Shown in pieces: positions 1-8,049 of a DNA stretch of 30,659 nt (within the stretch, counting starts at the first letter, position 1; each line of letters starts with the position of its first letter). The DNA lies in contig CAKZJM010000036.1 in NCBI GenBank assembly GCA_936943315.1, positions 1-30,659 of the forward strand. The letters run 5' to 3'. A program made the translations under genes and the position numbers. The DNA is from an uncultured Methylophilus sp. (lineage in GTDB: Bacteria; Pseudomonadota; Gammaproteobacteria; Burkholderiales; Methylophilaceae). The notes below the pieces were generated by a model. That model had not been told where the DNA came from. It saw only the letters and a list, made by a program, of their open reading frames with translations, and did not search any database.

Positions 1-31
1 CAAGCTGCACCCCCGAGAAAGGTAATGAATA

Positions 32-1081
32 ATGAATGCAATAACAGCTCAACCAAGCGTAATCAGTAGCTTTGAACGTAATCTGACATGGTGGGTGCTT
101 GGCTGCATTGTAGTCGGCATTGGATTGGGTCAGGTATTCCCTGAGTTCTTTCAAGCTGTAGGTGGTCTCAAGGTGGCTGAAGTGAATCTTCCAGTGGCCG
201 TCCTGATATGGCTAATGATTATCCCAATGCTGCTAAAGATTGACTTCAAGACCATGGGTGATGTATTAGCTCACTGCAAAGGCATAGGCGTGACCTTGTT
301 CATTAACTGGATAGTAAAGCCGTTCTCTATGGCCTTGCTTGCATGGGTATTTATCCGTCACTTATTCGGTGACTTGTTACCAGCAGACCAGATAGACAGC
401 TACATCGCAGGTCTGATTCTGTTAGCAGCTGCTCCATGTACTGCCATGGTGTTTGTTTGGAGCGGCCTCTGTGGCGGTGAGCCTAAGTTTACGCTGTCAC
501 AGGTTGCACTCAATGACGCTATTATGCTATTTGCATTTGCGCCGCTGGTAGCGTTGCTATTGGGGCTATCTAGCATTGTCGTACCATGGGATACGCTTCT
601 GACATCTCTGGTGCTATTCATCGTCGTACCAGTGGTGATTAGTCAGTTTGTGCGTGAAGTCGTACTGGCAGGCCGCCAGCAAAAGCTTGGCGCATTGCTT
701 AAGCGCATTCAGCCAGTTTCCCTGTCTGCATTGCTTGCCACTTTGGTATTGCTATTTGGCTTCCAAGGTCAGCAAATCATTGCTCAGCCATTTGTGATTG
801 CCTTGTTAGCTATACCTATCATCATCCAGGTGTATTTCAACTCCATGTTAGCTTACTGGTTGAATAAGAAGCTCAAGGTGGCTCACTGTGTCGCTGCTCC
901 ATCTGCCTTGATTGGTGCTTCAAACTTTTTTGAACTGGCTGTAGCAACCGCCATCGCTCTATTTGGATTCAACTCTGGTGCTGCTCTGGCTACCGTTGTA
1001 GGTGTACTCATTGAGGTACCTGTCATGTTATCTGTAGTTGCAATCGTTAACCGTACCCGCGATTGGTACGAAACTGCCTAA
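32..1081 (+). CDS. acr3: ACR3-family arsenite efflux permease
   Basis: Inner-membrane carrier that exports arsenite from the cytoplasm, as part of arsenic detoxification with the arsC and arsH genes that follow. The 349-residue protein is hydrophobic throughout, consistent with the ten-helix ACR3 (BASS superfamily) fold and the usual length of about 340-370. The family's essential cysteine lies in AAPCTAMVFVWS (Cys136) and the conserved glutamate in GASNFFELAVATA (Glu301); both are known to be needed for transport. The ATG at 32 has a GAGAAAGG ribosome site at 15-22. An ATG at 24 is in another frame. The window starts only 31 bases upstream, so earlier operon genes such as arsR cannot be seen. 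ArsB is an unrelated family and is excluded by these motifs. Confidence 0.95.
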   Translation: MNAITAQPSVISSFERNLTWWVLGCIVVGIGLGQVFPEFFQAVGGLKVAEVNLPVAVLIWLMIIPMLLKIDFKTMGDVLAHCKGIGVTLFINWIVKPFSMALLAWVFIRHLFGDLLPADQIDSYIAGLILLAAAPCTAMVFVWSGLCGGEPKFTLSQVALNDAIMLFAFAPLVALLLGLSSIVVPWDTLLTSLVLFIVVPVVISQFVREVVLAGRQQKLGALLKRIQPVSLSALLATLVLLFGFQGQQIIAQPFVIALLAIPIIIQVYFNSMLAYWLNKKLKVAHCVAAPSALIGASNFFELAVATAIALFGFNSGAALATVVGVLIEVPVMLSVVAIVNRTRDWYETA

Positions 1082-1097
1082 CAATCGAAAGCTATCA

Positions 1098-1571
1098 ATG
1101 AACATCCTATTTTTATGTACCGGTAATTCTTGCCGCTCAATTCTTGCTGAGGCCACTTTTAATCATTTGGCACCAGATTACATGCGGGCAATGAGTGCAG
1201 GCAGTCACCCTACAGGTGAAGTGCATCCACGCTCCATTGCTTTGCTTGAACGTGAGGGCATAGCTACAGAGGATTATTACAGCAAGTCCTGGGATAACTT
1301 GCCTGTGACACCAGACATTGTGATTACAGTATGCAGCAATGCAGCAGGTGAGACTTGTCCAGCTTATCTTGGTAACGTCTTAAGAGCGCATTGGGGAGTG
1401 GATGACCCTGCCAAGGCGACGGGTACAGATGCTGAAATAGATGCAGCATTCATCAAAGCCTACTCCATATTGAGAAAACGCATTGAGGCATTTTTGGCAT
1501 TGCCTCCTGATACCTTAGCTGTCAAAGATCAACTTCAGCACCAATTGAAATTAATTGGAGAGATTGAATAG
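1098..1571 (+). CDS. arsC: Thioredoxin-coupled arsenate reductase (LMW phosphatase fold)
   Basis: Cytoplasmic reductase that converts arsenate to arsenite for export by the preceding ACR3 pump. The 157-residue product begins MNILFLCTGNSCRS, which holds the phosphatase-type CX5R loop (Cys7 to Arg13). A second cysteine pair lies in VCSNAAGETCP, followed by HWGVDDPA. This Cys triad marks the thioredoxin-dependent class (S. aureus pI258 ArsC type) and not the glutaredoxin class. The frame is open from 1038, but I chose the ATG at 1098 because the fold starts there and the longer form would overlap the acr3 3' end with unrelated residues. It lies 16 bases after acr3, and its stop abuts the arsH start, so co-transcription is likely. 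Confidence 0.93.
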   Translation: MNILFLCTGNSCRSILAEATFNHLAPDYMRAMSAGSHPTGEVHPRSIALLEREGIATEDYYSKSWDNLPVTPDIVITVCSNAAGETCPAYLGNVLRAHWGVDDPAKATGTDAEIDAAFIKAYSILRKRIEAFLALPPDTLAVKDQLQHQLKLIGEIE

Positions 1572-2291
1572 ATGGAAACTAATACCAACTTGCCAAACAT
1601 TGAGCAGTCGCTATTCGCAAAGACAGACATTTCTTACCTGATAGATTACAAGCCATCCACCCACAAGCCAAGATTCTTGTTGCTGTATGGTTCGTTACGA
1701 AAGCAATCATTCAGTAAGCTGTTGGTCTTGGAAGCGAAAAGATTACTGGAAGCGCTTGGTGGTGAAGTTAAGGTGTTTGATCCGCATGAACTACCATTAC
1801 CAGATGATGCGCCAGAGACACACCCCAAAGTTCAAGAACTGCGCGACTTAACTCTCTGGTGTGAGGGCATGGTGTGGTGTTCTCCTGAGCGTCATGGTGC
1901 GATGACTGGCATCATGAAATCACAGATTGATTGGATACCTTTAAGCATGGGAGCTATTCGACCAACACAAGGAAAAACACTTGCGGTGATGCAAGTGTCT
2001 GGTGGCTCTCAATCGTTTAATGCTGTGAATCAAATGCGCATACTAGGACGCTGGATGCGGATGATCACTATTCCAAATCAATCATCTGTTGCTAAAGCCT
2101 TCCAAGAGTTTGATGAAGATGGCCGCATGAAGCCATCTGCATACTATGATCGAGTGGTTGATGTGATGGAAGAGCTGGTTAAATTCACGTTACTTACCCG
2201 TGATATATCCGGCTTGCTGGTTGACAGGTACAGTGAGCGCAAGGAGTCGGCAACCGCACTTGGAGATCGTGTTAAGCTACACGCGATATGA
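1572..2291 (+). CDS. arsH: ArsH NADPH-dependent FMN reductase
   Basis: Flavoprotein of the arsenic operon. ArsH homologues oxidise trivalent methyl- and aryl-arsenicals to less toxic pentavalent forms using NADPH and FMN. The 239-residue length is typical. The flavodoxin-like phosphate loop is YGSLRKQSFSK, at about residues 38-48. The strongly conserved ArsH blocks SPERHGAMTGIMKSQIDWIP and GKTLAVMQVSGGSQSFNAVN follow, then LGRWMRM. The first ATG directly follows the arsC stop with no gap, and the stop overlaps an ATG of the next frame (ATGA at 2288-2291), a tightly packed operon. The N-terminal extension of about 35 residues is normal for ArsH. Confidence 0.95.
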   Translation: METNTNLPNIEQSLFAKTDISYLIDYKPSTHKPRFLLLYGSLRKQSFSKLLVLEAKRLLEALGGEVKVFDPHELPLPDDAPETHPKVQELRDLTLWCEGMVWCSPERHGAMTGIMKSQIDWIPLSMGAIRPTQGKTLAVMQVSGGSQSFNAVNQMRILGRWMRMITIPNQSSVAKAFQEFDEDGRMKPSAYYDRVVDVMEELVKFTLLTRDISGLLVDRYSERKESATALGDRVKLHAI

Positions 2292-2332
2292 GTGTGGTGT
2301 TCACGTCTACCGTGGTGCGATTAAGGACTAAT

Positions 2333-3012
2333 ATGGCAAGTTGCTGTGAAGACAAAGGATGTGAAGTTTCTGCTTTAAGGGAGTCTCATAGCCGTGTGCT
2401 TTGGGCTGTCCTGATTATCAATGCTGTGATGTTTGTCGTTGAGGCATATTCTGGCTTAGTCGCGCACTCTACGTCATTGCTGGCTGACTCTTTGGATATG
2501 CTGGGTGACGCTATTGTCTATGGGTTCAGTCTGTTCGTGTTAGCTAAGTCCTTACGCTGGCAAGCTGTGGCTGCTGTGATTAAAGGCGTATTCATGCTGG
2601 CCTTTGGTGTCGGAGTATTGCTGGAAGCTATCTACAAAATATTTAATCCCGTTATACCTAACGCTGAACTCATGGGCCGATAGGTGCGCTTGCCTAATTC
2701 TTCAATCTCATTTGTTTTGGATTGCTATACAGACATCGAAGCGACAACTTGAATATGAGTTCGACTTGGCTTTGTTCTCGTAACGACTTGATTGCAAATA
2801 CAGGAGTCTTGCTTGCTGCGGCTGCTAGTTACTGGTTGACCTCTCGTTGGCCTGATATAGCTGTGGGGACAATTATCGCTGGTCTATTCCTGCATTCCTC
2901 AGTGTTTGTCCTGAAGGAAGCACTTGAAGAATTGCGCAAACCAACTTCAGTGCCAGCACGGCAACCTCAATCAGTAGTAGTTGGAATGCCATTCATACGA
3001 AATAAAAAATAA
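2333..3012 (+). pseudogene. Cation diffusion facilitator (CDF) transporter, broken by frameshift and stop
   Basis: Remnant of a cation-efflux (PF01545) inner-membrane gene. The first part, starting MASCCEDKGCEVSALRESHS, covers the N-terminal helices (HSTSLLADSLDMLGDA is the CDF helix-2 metal-site signature) and ends at TAG 2681-2683. The second part continues in another frame, with LLYRHRSDNLNMSSTWLC and CSRNDLIANTGVL, to 3012. In the downstream frame the bridge reads PIGALA, then TAA at 2695-2697, then FFNLICFGLLYRHR. Joining the halves therefore needs both a base change in phase near 2675 and removal of a stop. A TAAGGA site precedes the ATG at 2333, so that start is preferred over the arsH-overlapping ATG at 2288. 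Two separate lesions favour true decay over one sequencing error. Confidence 0.85.
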
Positions 3013-3395
3013 CATCAGACTAGGTGTGCATAAATTTATTTAGATTATGCGATCAAGGGCTATTCGTCTTGTATAGGGAGTTCATGCGCTTCAATACTGC
3101 AATCACCAGGCTTACATTTATGAATTAGCGGTCAGCACCTTTGGTTCAAGAATCAAAGATTGATGAATGGCTTATTCAATACCATCCAATTTCAGGAGCA
3201 ACTCCTATAACAATCTCCGAATCAACTACTGGTCTAAAAGAGGTTGAAAGAATTCAAAACGCAATCAATTACAGAGGCGTTGTTTGATTTGGCTTAAAGT
3301 GTAATCCCATCGGATTCTTTGCATTAAAGTAAAAATTAATTTACCTTCCCATGGTGGGAAGCTTTAAACTGATTTGCATCTAATACAAATTTAGA
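3013..3395. other. Intergenic region between the CDF pseudogene and copA
   Basis: This 383-base stretch has no convincing gene. Its 3' end holds the CueR-type promoter of copA. A 48-codon frame with a TTG start, 3141-3287, reads LVQESKIDEWLIQYHPISG and continues to NAINYRGVV. Its composition looks protein-like, but I recognise no family and see no ribosome site, so it may be a gene remnant or chance. I found no terminator for the arsenic operon here. Confidence 0.5.
3340..3370 (+). promoter_or_regulatory. CueR/MerR-class promoter of copA
   Basis: A -35 element TTTACC (3340-3345) and a -10 element TAAACT (3365-3370) are separated by 19 bp, the over-long spacer that MerR-family activators act on. 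The spacer holds the dyad ACCTTCCC-ATGG-TGGGAAGCT (3343-3363), close to the known CueR operator pattern CCTTCC-N-GGAAG. Transcription would start about 20 bases before the copA ATG, giving a very short leader. The regulator is probably the cueR gene at 6231. Confidence 0.85.
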
Positions 3396-5900
3396 ATGAT
3401 GAGCATGTCTAAAATGACTTTAAGTGATGCCACTCAAAATATCTCACTTCCTATCAAAGGGATGACATGTGCCAGCTGCGTGGGTCGTGTTGAAGCCGCC
3501 ATAAAAAAGGTCTCTGGCGTAGAAAATGTCTCAGTCAACCTGGCAACTGAGCGAGCGACTATTCACGTTACCGAAGAGGTAAATCGCACAGCCTTGATCG
3601 AAGCTGTTCATAAAGTGGGTTATGAAGTTCCAACATCCAAGATAGAACTCAATGTTATTGGCATGACCTGTGCGTCATGTGTTGGGCGTGTTGAGAAAGC
3701 CCTCAGATCTGTACCAGGGGTTGTTGAAGCAACAGTTAACTTAGCCACTGAACGTGCCTCCATATATGGTTCTGCTGACCCAGCAGAATTGAGTTCCGCG
3801 ATCGAGCGTATCGGTTACCAAGCTAAGGTCGTTGACTCTCTATCCTCCTTACAGGCTGTAGCAGAAAGTCAAAAAGAGATTGAATTACTCAAATTGAAGC
3901 GGGACCTAATTCTGGCAGCAGCACTATCTTTACCAGTGTTTTTAATGGAAATGGGTGCGCATCTGATACCAGGTGTTCATGAATTAATCATGGATACCAT
4001 TGGTATGAACACTAGTTGGTACATGCAGTTTGTGTTGACGGCTCTGGTACTGGCTTTCCCTGGTAGGCGCTTTTACCAGAAAGGCTTTCCTGCACTGTTT
4101 AGGCTTGCTCCAGACATGAACTCGCTCGTAGCAGTAGGTACTGCTGCGGCTTTCGGATATTCAATAGTCGCGACCTTTGCTTCTGGACTGTTACCGGAAG
4201 GAACGGTCAATGTCTACTATGAGGCGGCTGCAGTCATTGTCGTTTTGATATTACTTGGCCGATTTCTGGAGGCCCGTGCCAAGGGGCGCACTTCCGAAGC
4301 AATCAAGCGCCTGGCAAAAATGCAGGTCAGAGAAGCGCATGTCATGCGCAATCATCGCTTTTTGGATGTGCCTATCAATGAAGTGGTGCTCAATGATGTG
4401 CTCGAAGTGCGACCTGGTGAGAGAGTGCCGGTAGACGGTGAAGTCACCCATGGTAAAAGTTTCGTTGATGAATCCATGATCACTGGTGAACCCATCCCTG
4501 TCGAGAAAACCCTGGGTACTTCTGTAGTCGGCGGCACCGTTAATCAGAAAGGGATGTTGGAGATGCGTGCGACAGCCGTTGGTAATCAAACCATGCTGGC
4601 TCAGATCATACGTATGGTGGAACAGGCACAAGGATCTAAGCTACCAATACAGGCGCTCGTAGATAAAGTGACTATGTGGTTTGTACCTGCTGTTATGGGT
4701 GCTGCTTTGCTCACATTTATCAGCTGGATGATCTTTGGTCCATCCCCTGCGTTGACCTTTGCATTAGTGAATGCAGTCTCCGTGTTGATCATTGCGTGCC
4801 CATGCGCCATGGGTTTGGCTACGCCGACTTCAATCATGGTTGGAACAGGGCGAGGTGCCGAGCTTGGCGTATTGTTCAGAAAAGGTGAAGCATTACAGTT
4901 ACTCAAGGATGCCAAAGTTGTCGCGGTGGACAAGACGGGTACGCTCACAGAAGGACGGCCAGTACTGACCGACCTGGAAGTTGCAGAGGGCTTCGAGCGT
5001 AATAGTCTTCTTGCAAAAGTCGGGGCGGTTGAATCTAAATCTGAGCATCCAATTGCACGTGCCATTGTGGCCGCTGCCACCGAAAATGGGCAGTCTCTAC
5101 CAGCGTTAACAGACTTTGAGTCTGTGACAGGTATGGGTGTAAGAGCCCGTGTTGAAGGTGCTCTCGTTGAAGTAGGAGCGGATCGATTCATGCGCCAACT
5201 GGGGTTAGATTTGAACGTCTTTGCGCAAACTGCTGAGCAACTGGGGAAAGAGGGTAAGTCACCCTTATATGCCTCTATTGATGGTCAGTTGGCTGGCATT
5301 ATTGCAGTCGCTGACCCCATAAAAACTTCGACACCTGGTGCAATTTCCGCACTGCATCAGTTAGGTCTGAAAGTGGCCATGATTACTGGGGATAATGCCA
5401 AGACCGCACATGCAATCTCCCGCCAGCTTGGCATTGATGAAGTTATTGCTGAGGTCATGCCTGAGGGCAAGGTTGACACGGTACGTCGCTTGAAAGCTAC
5501 TTACGGGCAGATCGCTTTTGTGGGTGATGGCATCAATGATGCACCCGCGCTGGCAGAAGCAGATGTAGGCCTGGCAATCGGGACCGGTACAGATATCGCT
5601 GTAGAATCAGCAGATGTAGTCTTAATGTCCGGCAATCTGCAAGGTGTGCCGAATGCGATTGCTTTATCTAAAGCAACGATAGGGAATATTCATCAAAACC
5701 TGTTCTGGGCATTTGCCTATAACACGGCTTTGATTCCGGTAGCGGCTGGTGCGCTTTATCCTGCCTGGGGCTTGCTGCTTTCACCAGTATTTGCTGCCGG
5801 CGCAATGGCTTTATCGAGCGTGTTCGTTTTAGGAAATGCTTTGCGCTTACGGACATTCAAACCACCTCTAGTTGAATTCAACAATCCACAAAACCTTTGA
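3396..5900 (+). CDS. copA: Cu(I)-exporting P1B-type ATPase CopA
   Basis: Inner-membrane ATPase that pumps cytoplasmic Cu(I), and often Ag(I), to the periplasm. The 834-residue protein has two N-terminal heavy-metal-associated domains, each with GMTCASC (Cys25/28 and Cys92/95). The transmembrane CPC metal site is ACPCAMGLATPT (residues 468-470) and the phosphorylation motif is DKTGT (Asp512). These are followed by SEHP, the phosphatase-domain TGE, MITGDN and GDGINDAPAL. CPC with paired CASC domains points to the P1B-1 copper class. ATGs at 3396, 3399 and 3405 are all possible starts, and none has a strong ribosome site, which fits the short leader from the 19-bp-spacer promoter. copZ and cueR follow on the same strand. 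Confidence 0.96.
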   Translation: MMSMSKMTLSDATQNISLPIKGMTCASCVGRVEAAIKKVSGVENVSVNLATERATIHVTEEVNRTALIEAVHKVGYEVPTSKIELNVIGMTCASCVGRVEKALRSVPGVVEATVNLATERASIYGSADPAELSSAIERIGYQAKVVDSLSSLQAVAESQKEIELLKLKRDLILAAALSLPVFLMEMGAHLIPGVHELIMDTIGMNTSWYMQFVLTALVLAFPGRRFYQKGFPALFRLAPDMNSLVAVGTAAAFGYSIVATFASGLLPEGTVNVYYEAAAVIVVLILLGRFLEARAKGRTSEAIKRLAKMQVREAHVMRNHRFLDVPINEVVLNDVLEVRPGERVPVDGEVTHGKSFVDESMITGEPIPVEKTLGTSVVGGTVNQKGMLEMRATAVGNQTMLAQIIRMVEQAQGSKLPIQALVDKVTMWFVPAVMGAALLTFISWMIFGPSPALTFALVNAVSVLIIACPCAMGLATPTSIMVGTGRGAELGVLFRKGEALQLLKDAKVVAVDKTGTLTEGRPVLTDLEVAEGFERNSLLAKVGAVESKSEHPIARAIVAAATENGQSLPALTDFESVTGMGVRARVEGALVEVGADRFMRQLGLDLNVFAQTAEQLGKEGKSPLYASIDGQLAGIIAVADPIKTSTPGAISALHQLGLKVAMITGDNAKTAHAISRQLGIDEVIAEVMPEGKVDTVRRLKATYGQIAFVGDGINDAPALAEADVGLAIGTGTDIAVESADVVLMSGNLQGVPNAIALSKATIGNIHQNLFWAFAYNTALIPVAAGALYPAWGLLLSPVFAAGAMALSSVFVLGNALRLRTFKPPLVEFNNPQNL

Positions 5901-5910
5901 ATAATAATGC

Positions 5911-5941
5911 TTGACCTTACCATTATTGGAACCTTTAAGCT
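5911..5941 (+). promoter_or_regulatory. CueR/MerR-class promoter of copZ
   Basis: TTGACC (5911-5916) and TAAGCT (5936-5941) are 19 bp apart. The spacer carries an imperfect dyad (CCTTACC ... GGAACC) of CueR type. The right half reads GGAACCTTT where the usual operator has GGAAGG, so affinity may be lower than at copA. It gives copZ its own copper-inducible start in addition to read-through from copA. Confidence 0.85.
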
Positions 5942-5976
5942 TATATTAATACCAATTATTCTTTAAGGAGTTGATG

Positions 5977-6171
5977 ATGGAATTTCATATTGAAAATATG
6001 ACCTGCGGTGGATGTGCAAGGGGTGTGACAAGTGCCATTAAAGCCATAGACCCAGAAGCAAGCATTACTACGGATCCTCCAACCAGAACGGTCAACGTTG
6101 AAAGCAGTGTTGCAAAAGACGAGATCGTTTCAGCGCTTATAGATGCTGGTTTTCCACCTGAAACTAAGTAA
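5977..6171 (+). CDS. copZ: CopZ-like copper chaperone (single HMA domain)
   Basis: Small cytoplasmic Cu(I) carrier expected to pass copper to CopA or CueR. The 64-residue product is a single heavy-metal-associated domain with MTCGGC (Cys10, Cys13) near the start and a C-terminal DAGFPP, the usual ferredoxin-like HMA ending. The AAGGAG at 5965-5970 sits six bases before the ATG at 5977; the TTG at 5971 and the ATG at 5974 are too close to it. It has its own CueR-type promoter and is closed by a strong hairpin terminator, so it can be made as a short abundant transcript. Confidence 0.93.
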   Translation: MEFHIENMTCGGCARGVTSAIKAIDPEASITTDPPTRTVNVESSVAKDEIVSALIDAGFPPETK

Positions 6172-6180
6172 TTTCTATCT

Positions 6181-6208
6181 GCCTGCTGAGCAATATCAGC
6201 AGGCTTTT
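6181..6208 (+). terminator. Rho-independent terminator after copZ
   Basis: Perfect 9-bp stem GCCTGCTGA / TCAGCAGGC with a 6-base loop, followed by TTTT. It lies 10 bases after the copZ stop and 23 bases before the cueR ATG, so cueR is reached only by read-through or from a promoter not identified here. Confidence 0.9.
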
Positions 6209-6230
6209 ACTTATCATTTGGACATAAGCG

Positions 6231-6626
6231 ATGAGTCTATTTAACATTGGGCAAGCTGCCAAGGCGTCGGGTATATCGACCAAAATGATTCGGCATTACG
6301 AAAGCGTCGGCTTGTTGCCTGCCGCTTCAAGAACTTTTGCTGGATATCGTCAATATTCTGAAAAAGATGTCCATACGCTGAGCTTTATCAGACACTCCCG
6401 TGACTTAGGCTTCTCTATCAAGCAAATTGAGGAATTATTAAGCTTATGGCATGACCCGCAAAGACCAAGTAGCAAAGTGAAGCAGTTGGCAACAGCGCAT
6501 GTGGAAGCTTTAAACCAGAAGATCCAGAGCCTGATTTCTATAAAATCAGAACTGCAAAAACTTGTCCATTGCTGCCAAGGCGACGATAGGCCTGCATGCC
6601 CAATTCTTGATGGCTTATCCAATTAA
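6231..6626 (+). CDS. cueR: MerR-family copper-responsive regulator CueR
   Basis: Cytoplasmic transcription activator that senses Cu(I)/Ag(I) and activates promoters with 19-bp spacers, such as those before copA and copZ. The 131-residue protein opens with the MerR helix-turn-helix (FNIGQAAKASGISTKMIRHYE, split here as residues 4-24) and the GYRQYSEKDV wing. A coiled-coil dimer helix follows. The C-terminal metal loop CCQGDDRPACPIL has the CueR spacing Cys115-X7-Cys123, with an extra Cys114. Ser80 (RPSSKVK) aligns with the serine that replaces the third metal cysteine in monovalent-metal sensors, supporting copper over zinc, lead or mercury. Its stop is only 7 bases from the end of the convergent copS, with no terminator between. 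Confidence 0.94.
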   Translation: MSLFNIGQAAKASGISTKMIRHYESVGLLPAASRTFAGYRQYSEKDVHTLSFIRHSRDLGFSIKQIEELLSLWHDPQRPSSKVKQLATAHVEALNQKIQSLISIKSELQKLVHCCQGDDRPACPILDGLSN

Positions 6627-6633
6627 ATTAAAA

Positions 6634-8049
6634 TCAATCAGCATGTGAGGCACTGACCAAAGTCACCTGGAACCTAGTGGATTTATCATCTGACGATACT
6701 TTAATTTTACCTTGATGTGCTTCAAGAATTGACTTGGTAATCGCTAAACCCAGTCCTGCGCCATCGCTAGATTTCTGGCGTGATGGGTCTACTCGATAAA
6801 AGCGATCAAATAGTAAGGGAAGGTGCTCCCCCGAGATTTTTTCCCCACTATTTTGAATCACCAAGATTGTTTCCTTGCTAGCAGCTGGATTACTTTCTAT
6901 TGTTACATAAACCTCAGAGGCTCTGTATGCATGCCTGATACCATTTGAGAGAAGATTACTCAGTGCTCTTCTCAACATCAGTTTATTGCCGCGCACTGAT
7001 GCATGCCCCTCCAATACAAGCTTAATCTCTTTCTCATCAGCGACCGCCTCATAATAGGCAAATAGTTCTGATACCTCTTTGGCAAGATCGACTAACTCTA
7101 TATCTGGCATGATTTGACCATTATCTGCTTTGGCTAATAACAGCATGTCTGAAATCATTCTTGCTAAGCGCTCATACTCCTCTAAGGCCGAGTATAAAAT
7201 TTCCCTGTAGTCCTCACGTTTTCTCTGTTTGGAAAGGATCACTTGTGTTTGTGTCATGAGGTTACTAATTGGCGTTCTTAATTCATGCGCTAAGTTAGAA
7301 GAGAACTCAGAGAGTCGCCTGAAAGAACTCTCCAAACGATCAAGCATCTCATTGAATTCGGTGGCTAACCCTATCAACTCAGGCGGAACAGATCCTCGGG
7401 GTATACGAGCGGCCAGGTGACTTGCCGAAACACCCCGCGTTACCCGCGCCATATCTCTCACAGGTGCTAGTCCTCGACGCGCGGCTGTCCAGCCAAGTAG
7501 TATGGTCAGCCCTATGCAAGCCGCGATGGCAATCCATAAATTACGATGGAACTCAACCATAAACTCTTGATGGTGTTCTATATCAATAGCAAGTAAAACC
7601 AGCAGATTAGGCTGTTCCGGAATATGACTTTTTGCATATGAGATCTTGCCCCTGTAAATTTTTTTATCATGCCGCCATACTTTTAGGTCAGAATGTTTGC
7701 TGGTTGTATTCTCCTCAATCCTTTTAAGCACTGCAGTAGTGAAGTTTGTATCTGCGGTCGTAAATATAAGCTGATGACTTTTATTAATGATTGCGACAAA
7801 CAGGTCATTATGGCCTACGAGCGCATCATTAAGTTTTGCTGGGAGTGCGGTTATGTCAGCATCGCTGCTTACATTCTCTACGGCATGCCGAATCAGTTTA
7901 AGTTTACCTGCCAATTCATTTTGATCCATGTGCTCAAAATGCGCTTCCACCAGGGTGTCAACCAACAGGCCTATTAAAAGCAAAACAATCGTAGATGCCG
8001 TTGAGAAAAAGAGAGTAAGGCGAAAGGTAATCGACTTAGGGATGATCAT
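6634..8049 (-). CDS. copS: Heavy-metal sensor histidine kinase (CusS/CopS type)
   Basis: Inner-membrane kinase expected to sense periplasmic copper or silver and phosphorylate the adjacent CopR. The 471-residue protein has a first membrane segment at about residues 10-30, a periplasmic loop of about 140 residues, and a second segment at about 170-190. A HAMP region follows (GLAPVRDM onward). The HisKA box is SSNLAHELRTPIS (His255), then the N box (NLLSNGIRHA), LLFDRFYRVDPSR and the G2 box GAGLGLAITKSILEAHQGK. Its ATG overlaps the copR stop by four bases (8046-8049), indicating translational coupling. CusS and CopS cannot be separated by sequence alone; the sensed metal is inferred from the flanking copper genes. 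Confidence 0.93.
   Translation of the reverse strand: MIIPKSITFRLTLFFSTASTIVLLLIGLLVDTLVEAHFEHMDQNELAGKLKLIRHAVENVSSDADITALPAKLNDALVGHNDLFVAIINKSHQLIFTTADTNFTTAVLKRIEENTTSKHSDLKVWRHDKKIYRGKISYAKSHIPEQPNLLVLLAIDIEHHQEFMVEFHRNLWIAIAACIGLTILLGWTAARRGLAPVRDMARVTRGVSASHLAARIPRGSVPPELIGLATEFNEMLDRLESSFRRLSEFSSNLAHELRTPISNLMTQTQVILSKQRKREDYREILYSALEEYERLARMISDMLLLAKADNGQIMPDIELVDLAKEVSELFAYYEAVADEKEIKLVLEGHASVRGNKLMLRRALSNLLSNGIRHAYRASEVYVTIESNPAASKETILVIQNSGEKISGEHLPLLFDRFYRVDPSRQKSSDGAGLGLAITKSILEAHQGKIKVSSDDKSTRFQVTLVSASHAD

Noticed and set aside
4601..5191. 196-codon open frame on the minus strand inside copA
   Set aside because: Antisense shadow of a strongly conserved P-type ATPase; the translation is Ser/Thr/Pro-rich with no motif and no ribosome site.
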